Assembly (NCBI GenBank): GCA_028285065.1
Contig: JANQQG010000199.1
Location: 1 to 32,041 of the forward strand
Reading direction: 5' to 3'
From: Phycisphaerales bacterium
Lineage (GTDB): Bacteria > Planctomycetota > Phycisphaerae > Phycisphaerales > UBA1924
DNA: 32,041 bases
Position 1 is the first letter of the stretch. Each line of letters starts with the position of its first letter. The notes under the pieces are model-generated. The model had not been told where the DNA came from. It searched no databases and saw only the letters and a list, made by a program, of their open reading frames with translations. This document shows, piece by piece, positions 24,575 through 32,041 of this stretch. A program made the position numbers and the translations under genes.

Positions 24575-27034
24575 TTACTTGCGCTTCTTGCCCTTGCCCT
24601 TCCGACCCCCACCCTGGGCTTCCTTGCGGTAGTCGGTCTTGCTGCGCTCGCGGCTCTTGGACCGAGCGGCACGCTTGTCCTTGCCGGTGCGCGGCTTGAT
24701 GTCGTCGAGCTGGATGTTCAGCCCGCCACCGACGCCGCCCCCCTCGTTGAGCGCGGGTCCCTTTTTCTTGCCCTCGTCGCGTCCCTTGGGATCCGCGACA
24801 GCCAGGTTCATCTGCCGACGCGCCAGATCGATCTCGACGATCACGACCTGGAGCTTGTCACCGATGTTGAACGAGCGCCCCGTCTGCGTGTTCACCAGCG
24901 CGCCCGTGCGTCGATCCATCTGCCAACGCCCGCCGGGGCGCCCCGACGACGGGAGGTCCGCCGTCTTGATCATCCCCTCCGCGAGGTACTTGTCGAGCTG
25001 GATGAACACGCCCGAGTTGGTCACGCCCGTGACAACGCCCTCGAGCGTCGCCCCGATGTGCTCGACCAGGAACTGAAGGACCAGGAACTGACGGAGCTCA
25101 CGCTCCGCCTCCGTCGAGTTCTGCTCGCGGGCACTGCACTGGCGACCCACCACCTTGAGGTCTTCGACGTGCGGCACCAACTGATCGTGCTTGAGCCGGC
25201 GCCCGAGCTTGACCTTCTCCTCGTCCGTCTTCGGGCGCTCGTGCCCGTTGGCAGTCAGGCGCAGGTACTCCGCGAGCGTGCGATGCACCGTTACGTCCGC
25301 GTACCGCCGGATCGGGCTGGTGAAGTGCGCGTAGGCCGTGGACGCGAGCGCGAAGTGACCGATCAGCGCCGGCGAGTACTCCGCCTTCGTGAGGGTGCGC
25401 AGGACGGCCATGTGCACGGGGCGTGCCGCCGGCGTCCCCGCGGTCGCGTCCAGGAGGCTCTGCAGTTCCTCGCGCGTCGGGTTCTTCGGGATCGTGAACC
25501 CACTGACCTTCGCGGCCGAGCGCAGCTCATCGACGTCACCCGGCGTGGGCTCGGGGTGGATCCGTCGGATCAGCGGGACGTCCAGGTCCTCGAAGAGGCG
25601 CGCCAAGACCTCATTGGCCTCGACCATGAACATCTCGATCACCGTGTGCGTGAACGCGTCGTCCTCGGGCTCGACATCCACGACGTGCCCCAGCTCGTCG
25701 AAGCGCAGCTCCGCCTCGGGCAGATCCAGGTGGATCATCCCCTGGCTGCGCCGGCGTGCGCGGATCGCGCGGGCGCACGTGTTCATCTCCTTCAGCGTCG
25801 CAATGAGCTGCTCGGAGTACTTCGGCTCCGTCTTCGCGTGCTTGCGTGCCTCGGCGACATCGCCATCGATCAAGGCCTGCGCTTCCAGGTACGTCAGACG
25901 CTTGGCCGACTTGATCACCGTAGCCGCGGCACCCTGTTTCTTGACGTTGCCGTCACGGTCGTACGTCAAGAACGCGCTCTTGCAGAACCGCGTCACGCCC
26001 TCCGCCAGCGAGCAGATCCCGTTGGACAGGATCTCCGGAAGCATCGGGATCACAAGACGCGGCAGGTACGTCGAGTTACACCGGCTCGACGCCTCGTCAT
26101 CGAGCGCCGTCCCGGGCGTTACGAAGTGCGTCACGTCGGCGATGTGGATGCCAAGCTCCCACCCGCCGTCGTCGGTGCGTGTGATCGAGATCGCGTCGTC
26201 GTAGTCCTTGGCGTCCGGCGGGTCGATCGTGATGATGAACTGCTCGCGCAGGTCCAGACGCACGTGCGGATCAAAGCCATCGCCGTTGTCCGCGTCATCG
26301 AGCTCGGCCTCGAACCGAGCCGCCGCCTCGCGCGCTTCCTTCATGCAGCCCGGCGGGAAGTCGCCGGGCAGGTTGAACGCCTCGATGATCGCCTGCGTCT
26401 CGACGTTGGGCAGGCCAGCCTCGCCGAGCACCTTGGTGATCACGCCCTCGCCAAGCAGGTCGCCCTCGGGGTAGATCACGAGCTCGACCGCGACCTTGTC
26501 GCCGAGGTTCGCGTTCTTCGCCTCCGCGTCCTTGACGATGATCGGCGTTCGGATCTCCGATCCGTCCGGGTGGACCAGCCACTCGCCCCCGCGTCGGTCC
26601 AGCTCGCCCGTGAACGTCGAGCGCCGGCGCGTGATGACCTCGATGATGCTCCCGACGACGTCTTCCTCGCCGCGGCGCATCCGACGGATGACCTCGGCGC
26701 GCACGACGTCGCCAGTCAACGCATCGAGCGCCTCACCCGGCGGGATGAACACGTCCCCCTCGCGCACCGGCGACTCGGGGATCAGGAACCCGAACCCGCG
26801 CACGTTCTTGCGGAACACGCCGACGACCTCGTCGCCGAGTGACGGGAGCGACGCACGCCCGTGCTTGTCACGCGTCAGGGCGCCATCCGCCTCCAAACGC
26901 TTGATCGCCTGGTCGAACAGCTCGTGCTCGTCGGCGGCGACGCCAAGGTCGTCGCGCAGGCGATCGTCGCTCGCCGGCTCGTACGACGAGTGGCGCAGAT
27001 GGTCGAGAATCCGACGCGCGAAACGGTCCGGCAT
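24575..27034 (-). CDS. rnr: Ribonuclease R (RNB family 3'-5' exoribonuclease)
   Basis: TIDPPDAKDYDDAISITR, HIADVTHFV, FTSPIRRYADVTVHRTL; S1 domain; Lys/Arg-rich C-terminal tail. Confidence 0.95.
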   Translation of the reverse strand: MPDRFARRILDHLRHSSYEPASDDRLRDDLGVAADEHELFDQAIKRLEADGALTRDKHGRASLPSLGDEVVGVFRKNVRGFGFLIPESPVREGDVFIPPGEALDALTGDVVRAEVIRRMRRGEEDVVGSIIEVITRRRSTFTGELDRRGGEWLVHPDGSEIRTPIIVKDAEAKNANLGDKVAVELVIYPEGDLLGEGVITKVLGEAGLPNVETQAIIEAFNLPGDFPPGCMKEAREAAARFEAELDDADNGDGFDPHVRLDLREQFIITIDPPDAKDYDDAISITRTDDGGWELGIHIADVTHFVTPGTALDDEASSRCNSTYLPRLVIPMLPEILSNGICSLAEGVTRFCKSAFLTYDRDGNVKKQGAAATVIKSAKRLTYLEAQALIDGDVAEARKHAKTEPKYSEQLIATLKEMNTCARAIRARRRSQGMIHLDLPEAELRFDELGHVVDVEPEDDAFTHTVIEMFMVEANEVLARLFEDLDVPLIRRIHPEPTPGDVDELRSAAKVSGFTIPKNPTREELQSLLDATAGTPAARPVHMAVLRTLTKAEYSPALIGHFALASTAYAHFTSPIRRYADVTVHRTLAEYLRLTANGHERPKTDEEKVKLGRRLKHDQLVPHVEDLKVVGRQCSAREQNSTEAERELRQFLVLQFLVEHIGATLEGVVTGVTNSGVFIQLDKYLAEGMIKTADLPSSGRPGGRWQMDRRTGALVNTQTGRSFNIGDKLQVVIVEIDLARRQMNLAVADPKGRDEGKKKGPALNEGGGVGGGLNIQLDDIKPRTGKDKRAARSKSRERSKTDYRKEAQGGGRKGKGKKRK

Positions 27035-27072
27035 GCTCCTCCGCCCTCCTCACCCATGTCCCGTTGGAACGA

Positions 27073-28062
27073 TCAGTGCGCCGCCGCAAACCGCGACGCG
27101 TACCCACGCATGGACGCACGCAAGCCAGCGGGCTCCACACCCAGGGACGCGACCATCTTCGACGTCGATGCCGTCGAATCCTCGCAGCCCATCAGCGCCT
27201 GACCCGCATCGAACGGGAGCGCCCACCCCATGCCGACGAGCTTGGCCGCACGCGCGATCACAGCGGCATGCTCGCCCGGGATGTGGAACGGCTGAATCCC
27301 ATCGCGTGCGCCCGGGAGCATGTCGCGCATCACGCACAGCATCTCAGGCCAGCTCATCGACTCGGAGCCGACGACCGGGTAGATCTCCTCGACGGTGTCT
27401 GCGTTGCCGAGCGCCGCGACGAAGCAACGCGCGACATCCTCGACGTACACGGGCTGCACCATCGGGTCAACGAAGTCCACGCTCCCGCACGCGAACGACG
27501 CGTCGACGCTCGTCCGAGAGAAGTACGGCATGAACAGCCACGGCGCCGCTTCCCCCGCCGCGATCGCGTGCATCATCTGCACGAACTCGCCGTCCGGCCC
27601 ATGGATCAGCCCGGGACGGAAGATCGTCCAGTCCAGACCCGACCGGCGAACGATCTGCTCCCCCTCCGCCTTGGTCTTCGAGTACGGCGCACGAGAGTCG
27701 ATCAACGCGCCAAGCGCAGACATGTGCAAGTAACGCTTCACGTCTCCCTCGCGGCACGCCTCGGTGATGGCACGGACCGCCTCGACATGCATCCGCTTGA
27801 AGCTCTGCCCGTGGGCCGCCTCGCGGATGATCCCGATCAGGTGGATGCAAGCGCTGGCCCCGTCGACCAGGCGCGCGGGGCTCGAGCCGTCGAGGATCGA
27901 ACCCTCGATGAGCTCCACGCCCTCCGGCAGGACTTCCGACGCCTTCTCGCGGCTGCGCACCAGCGCCCGGACCGCGTACCCTGCCTCGATCAGGTGCCGC
28001 ACAACGGATCGACCCACGAACCCCGTCGCCCCGGTGACAGCCACCACGCCTCGTTCGCTCAT
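27073..28062 (-). CDS. NAD(P)-binding epimerase-like protein (complex I NDUFA9-like)
   Basis: GVVAVTGATGFVGRSVVRHLIEAGYAVRALVR...GSILDG...YLHMSALGA...YSKTKAEGEQIVRRSGLDWTIFRPGLIHGP. Confidence 0.9.
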   Translation of the reverse strand: MSERGVVAVTGATGFVGRSVVRHLIEAGYAVRALVRSREKASEVLPEGVELIEGSILDGSSPARLVDGASACIHLIGIIREAAHGQSFKRMHVEAVRAITEACREGDVKRYLHMSALGALIDSRAPYSKTKAEGEQIVRRSGLDWTIFRPGLIHGPDGEFVQMMHAIAAGEAAPWLFMPYFSRTSVDASFACGSVDFVDPMVQPVYVEDVARCFVAALGNADTVEEIYPVVGSESMSWPEMLCVMRDMLPGARDGIQPFHIPGEHAAVIARAAKLVGMGWALPFDAGQALMGCEDSTASTSKMVASLGVEPAGLRASMRGYASRFAAAH

Positions 28063-28191
28063 GTGCCGGTCGTCCTCTCGCCCCCTCCGGCGCATCCGCA
28101 CAGCGCCAGCCCACCCGATGAGGCCAAGCGTACGACGCCAGCCACCCACCTTCCAACCCCACTCCCCCTCGCCTCCCCCACCGCCCCACCA

Positions 28192-29037
28192 ATGGCCCAC
28201 GCCCCAACACCCAACCCGACGCAGGCCGACCCCGCGTTGGCGGCCCACGCCCTGTCTTTCTTCTACCACCGGGGCAGTCCCGTCCTGCAGGGTGTCGATG
28301 CAGCCTTCGAGCCCGGCGCCGTGACCGCCATCATCGGACCCAACGGCGCGGGCAAGTCGACACTCATCCGCCTTCTGGCCGGACTGCTCCGACCCACCGG
28401 GTCCGACTCCCGCGTCCTCCTGCACGAAAGGCCGCTCGAGGACCACAGTCCGCGCGACCTGGCCCGCTCGATCGCGTTCCTACCCCAGAGACCGAGCCTG
28501 AGCGCGCCGTTCAGCGTCGAGCGATACGTCGGCCTCGGCCAGTTCGCCCTGACGCCGAGTGCCGAGGGGGTCCGTGCCGCGCTTGAGCGCCTCGACCTGG
28601 CCGATCTCGCCGAGCGCCCGTTCGCGGAGCTCTCCGTTGGTCAGCAGCACCGAGCAGCGCTGGCCCGTGTCCTCGCCCAACTCACCGCCTCCCCCGACCC
28701 AACCGCACGCCAGATCCTGCTCGCCGATGAGCCCGTCGCGGCCTTCGATCCGCGCCACACGCTGGACGCGATGGCCCTGATGCGCGAGCAGGCCGACGCC
28801 GGGCGCTGCGTCGTCCTCGTCATTCACGACCTCAACCTCGCCTCTCGGTTCGCCGACCACGTGCTCGTACTGGACTCGACAGGACGCGTAGCCGCCTCCG
28901 GCCCGCCCGACGCAGCGCTGGCCGACGACGTCCTCGACGAGGTCTTCGACACCCGATTCGTCCGTCTGACCGATCCCATCACGGGGCGACCGGTCCTCCT
29001 CCCCGCCTCACCAACCCCATCCCCCCAGCGAACGTAG
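28192..29037 (+). CDS. ABC transporter ATP-binding protein (FecE/BtuD type)
   Basis: IIGPNGAGKSTLIRLLAGLL (Walker A), LSVGQQHRAALARVLAQL (signature), ILLADEPVAAFDP (Walker B), VIHDLNLASRFAD. Confidence 0.93.
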   Translation: MAHAPTPNPTQADPALAAHALSFFYHRGSPVLQGVDAAFEPGAVTAIIGPNGAGKSTLIRLLAGLLRPTGSDSRVLLHERPLEDHSPRDLARSIAFLPQRPSLSAPFSVERYVGLGQFALTPSAEGVRAALERLDLADLAERPFAELSVGQQHRAALARVLAQLTASPDPTARQILLADEPVAAFDPRHTLDAMALMREQADAGRCVVLVIHDLNLASRFADHVLVLDSTGRVAASGPPDAALADDVLDEVFDTRFVRLTDPITGRPVLLPASPTPSPQRT

Positions 29038-29048
29038 AATCCGACGCA

Positions 29049-29834
29049 ATGGGCTCGAACATCCAACTCATCGTCGTCCTGATCTTCCTCGCCTTCAGCG
29101 GGATCGCATGGGTCGTGCGCAAGTTCCGCGAGCAACGCGAGATGCAGCGCCTCGAGCAGCAGCGAGCACGCATGCGCGACGAGATGCTCCGCACCGGACG
29201 CGTCCCGGAGGGCGCCGACCTCGGCCCCCAGCAGCCCACCGCCGCACCTGTGGCCGCCCCGGTCGCCTCCGACCCCAAGGCGCGCCTCCGCGAACTCGCC
29301 GAGAAGCGGCGGGCACAACTGCAAGACCTCAAGCAGCGCCAAGCCGCACGCGGGACCGGTGGGACAACCATCCAGACCCCGCGCCCCGCACCGGCTCGCC
29401 CCGTCGGACCACGAGGTGCGCCCGTGGGTGGACGCCCCGGAACAGGCGCTCGCCCCGTCCCGGTCTCACCGCGCCAATCCACGCCAAGGCCCACGCCCCG
29501 CCCACGCCCACAATCGCCGGTCCAGGGCACAACAACCCGCCGTCAGGTCCCCCCTGCTCCCCCGGCGCAGCGCCCGCCAGCCCCGGCGCGCCCGCGACCG
29601 ACCACGCGGCGCGAGGTGCCCGCCCGCCCCGCGCGGCGCACCGAAACGAAGCGACCGCTCACCAGCCCGCTCCACCAGCCCACCAGCCAGCAGCAACCCC
29701 GCGCACCCCGGAGCGTGCCACAGGGCCAGCGCGTGCTCAACCTCCGCGGCACCAACCTCCGCGACGCCATCATCCTGAGCGAGCTGCTCGCGCCCCCCGT
29801 CGGCACCCGCCCACCCGGCGAGCGCTCCTTCTGA
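29049..29834 (+). CDS. Single-pass membrane protein with long Pro/Arg-rich disordered tail
   Basis: MGSNIQLIVVLIFLAFSGIAWVVRKFREQREMQRLEQQ then Pro/Arg/Thr-rich region and conserved-looking end LNLRGTNLRDAIILSELLAPPV. Confidence 0.75.
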   Translation: MGSNIQLIVVLIFLAFSGIAWVVRKFREQREMQRLEQQRARMRDEMLRTGRVPEGADLGPQQPTAAPVAAPVASDPKARLRELAEKRRAQLQDLKQRQAARGTGGTTIQTPRPAPARPVGPRGAPVGGRPGTGARPVPVSPRQSTPRPTPRPRPQSPVQGTTTRRQVPPAPPAQRPPAPARPRPTTRREVPARPARRTETKRPLTSPLHQPTSQQQPRAPRSVPQGQRVLNLRGTNLRDAIILSELLAPPVGTRPPGERSF

Positions 29835-30701
29835 TCAGTCGTCGTCCTGATCGGACGCGCCCGACGCGTCTCTCTCCGCCACGACCCACGATGAGTGGTT
29901 CTCGCGGATCGGGATCCCCAAAACGGTTGTGAGCTCCGAGCGCACCTCGCCGATCAGCCCGAGTTCCGGCGCGATCCACAAGTCCGTCAGGTTCTTCACC
30001 CGCGAGCCGCTCAGATTCGCGCGCAGCGTTGCGCGCACGTGAGCAGCGTCGAACTCACCCAGCGGCGTCGTGACCCGCTCCCACCCAACAAGCTCGACCG
30101 TCGAACGCGCAGGCCCCTCGGCCACCCTCCGCGACCGATCCGGCGTCGCACCCGGGTGCACCCACATCCGAAGACGCTGGTCGACCGGCTCTCCGAGCGT
30201 CAGTCGCGACGGGACCGTCACCAGCGGGGGATCGAACACCACCGTCACATCCTCCGCCACCTCCGTGATCTCCCCGAGCGCGACCGACCCGTCCTCAATC
30301 CGCAGGAAGTGCTCCCGACGCACCAGTTCTGCGTCTACCAGCCGATCAACCGTCCACCAAGCGCCGCGATGGCCGTTCTTGTGGGCCATCCGTTCGTAGG
30401 TCAAAACTCCCTCGTTGGTCGAGGCGCCATCCCCAACCTCCCAGGCGGCGAAGCGTGTCTTCAGCGGGATGCGGGTCAGGCCCGGGGCCTCGTCGACCAG
30501 CAGGTCGCCCATCCCCTCGATCGCCGGACCGCCGGGGCCGGCGTGTTTCGGGGCGGTCGCGCAGCCGGATCCGACGACTGATCCCGCTCCGAGCACGCCG
30601 GTCACGAGTGCGGAGCACAAAGCCCGTGCTCGTCGCGGGCGTTGCGTGAGCCATCCGCCCGATAGACTCCGAATCACGATGCGAATCAGCAGCACAACCA
30701 T
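29835..30701 (-). CDS. Putative lipoprotein of unknown function (start may be internal)
   Basis: Signal with GSGCATAPKH lipobox-like segment; no recognised domain. Confidence 0.7.
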   Translation of the reverse strand: MVVLLIRIVIRSLSGGWLTQRPRRARALCSALVTGVLGAGSVVGSGCATAPKHAGPGGPAIEGMGDLLVDEAPGLTRIPLKTRFAAWEVGDGASTNEGVLTYERMAHKNGHRGAWWTVDRLVDAELVRREHFLRIEDGSVALGEITEVAEDVTVVFDPPLVTVPSRLTLGEPVDQRLRMWVHPGATPDRSRRVAEGPARSTVELVGWERVTTPLGEFDAAHVRATLRANLSGSRVKNLTDLWIAPELGLIGEVRSELTTVLGIPIRENHSSWVVAERDASGASDQDDD

Positions 30702-31521
30702 GGGACTCCTCGTCGCCCCACTCGTGGGGACGCTCGCCGCGTGCAGCGGGGTTCAGCTTGCCGGCGGGAACACCAGCGGCAACCAGTCGATCCTCACCAT
30801 CGTCCCCACCGGTCCCTCGCCGACACAGGCAATTCAATGGGCCAACAACCCCTACGACGCAGACCAGCGGGCGCGGGGCGTCGGGGCCGTCGCCAACGCA
30901 ACCTTCGGCGGGCAGGAGATCTTCGTCGAGGAGTTGTACCGACCCTACCTCGAAGATGACGACGCCGCCGTTCGAGCTGCGGCCGCACGCGCCCTCGGGC
31001 GTCATGGCTCGCCTTCCGACGCGATCGGCCTGGCAACACTCCTCCGCGCGGATGAAGACACGAATGTCCGCCAAAACGCTGCGCTCGGGCTCCAACGCGT
31101 CCACAACCCCGAAGTGATTGACGAACTCATCCAGGCCATTTCCCTGGACAACGAAGAGGATCCCGCGGTTCGTGCGGCGGCCGCCGATGCACTGGGGCAA
31201 TACGCCGAGCGCCGTGTGCTCGACTCGCTCGCTGCGACGCTCGACGACCCCGACCTGATCGTCACGCACAACGCGCTCGGCTCGCTCCGCCTGTTGACCG
31301 GCCAGGACATGACCGACGACCGACGCGAGTGGGTCGCCTGGCTCCGCGATGCCGACGAGCCCTTCGCCGGGCGCGGGATCTACGAGTACCCGATCTTCCG
31401 CCGCGGGAAGTTCTGGGTGGAGTACCTCCCGTTCTGGCCAGCTCCGCCGAACGAGAACCCGGGGACCCCCACCGGCCTGCCGATCACCGGCGAGACCGCC
31501 CCAGGCTCTCCGGACGCATAA
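30679..31521 (+). CDS. HEAT-repeat lipoprotein
   Basis: Lipobox GTLAACSG; repeats DDDAAVRAAAARALGRHG, DEDTNVRQNAALGLQRV, EEDPAVRAAAADALGQY, DPDLIVTHNALGSLRLLTG. Confidence 0.85.
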   Translation: MRISSTTMGLLVAPLVGTLAACSGVQLAGGNTSGNQSILTIVPTGPSPTQAIQWANNPYDADQRARGVGAVANATFGGQEIFVEELYRPYLEDDDAAVRAAAARALGRHGSPSDAIGLATLLRADEDTNVRQNAALGLQRVHNPEVIDELIQAISLDNEEDPAVRAAAADALGQYAERRVLDSLAATLDDPDLIVTHNALGSLRLLTGQDMTDDRREWVAWLRDADEPFAGRGIYEYPIFRRGKFWVEYLPFWPAPPNENPGTPTGLPITGETAPGSPDA

Positions 31522-31560
31522 GCCGCCCCGATCGGGCTCCCCCCCGCATCAAGCCACCCC

Positions 31561-32041
31561 ATGGCGCCAACCGATAAGCGCCTAATGCGCGCGCTCAAAC
31601 GCCTCGACGACCGCCTCGTGCTCGATCGCGACGCCCGCGAGCCCGCCTCCGAGCCGGGCGAGGGGGCCGTCACGCCCACCAAGATCGCACTCAGCCCCGA
31701 CGACTTGGCCGCCAGCGGCGAACCCGGCGTCATCATGGGACGCGACTTCGTCGGCACGCTCATCAAAGCGAGCGTCCCCGAGGACGCATCGAGCGCACTC
31801 CGGTCTCGCGCCGCCCTGCAGGGCAAGCGCGTCGTCGTGACGCCGACCATCTCCTGTGGGCACTGCGACATGTGCCGCAGCGGGCTCCCGCGCCACTGCC
31901 GCACGCGCAGTGTGCTCGGCCTGCACGGGCGCGACGGCGCCGCCGCAGACCTGCTCTGCGTCCCGCTGCTCAACACGCACCCCGTCCCCGACGACCTCGA
32001 CGACGACCACGCGGCCTTCGCACCGCTCGTTGCGCGCGCAC
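31561..32041 (+). CDS. Zn-dependent (MDR) alcohol dehydrogenase-like protein, partial at right edge
   Basis: Translation includes GRDFVGTL, GKRVVVTPTISCGHCDMCRSGLPRHCRTRSVLGLHGRDGAAADLLCVP; no stop before window end. Confidence 0.85.
   Translation, partial: MAPTDKRLMRALKRLDDRLVLDRDAREPASEPGEGAVTPTKIALSPDDLAASGEPGVIMGRDFVGTLIKASVPEDASSALRSRAALQGKRVVVTPTISCGHCDMCRSGLPRHCRTRSVLGLHGRDGAAADLLCVPLLNTHPVPDDLDDDHAAFAPLVARA

Noticed and set aside
25058-26842. 594-aa plus-strand ORF
   Set aside because: Antisense shadow of rnr

Overview
High-GC chromosomal window, planctomycete-like (Phycisphaerae style, judged from protein motifs only). It holds about 22 well-supported protein genes, two partial edge genes and two tRNAs (Ser-GCT, Ala-TGC). 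Housekeeping genes include rpoZ-coaC, secreted Xaa-Pro aminopeptidase, RNase R, a K+ channel with RCK/TrkA-N domains, an NDUFA9-like epimerase, BtuF-like and ABC ATPase genes, a HEAT-repeat lipoprotein and an MDR dehydrogenase. The most unusual part is ~8.7-23.4 kb. It encodes three modular beta-solenoid-like exported proteins that end in the same gap-free 61-aa, four-cysteine, double-EF-hand (dockerin-like) module. Next to them is a compact operon (His-rich/CPLC membrane protein, pseudopilin, and two paralogous ectodomain proteins). One of these paralogs carries a double EF-hand tail and the other a VPAP-TM-RRRR (PEP-CTERM-like) tail. A GspE ATPase and a secretin follow. A candidate structured RNA with a terminator lies upstream of tRNA-Ser. 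All calls were made by reading the sequence and ORF translations; no database search was run.
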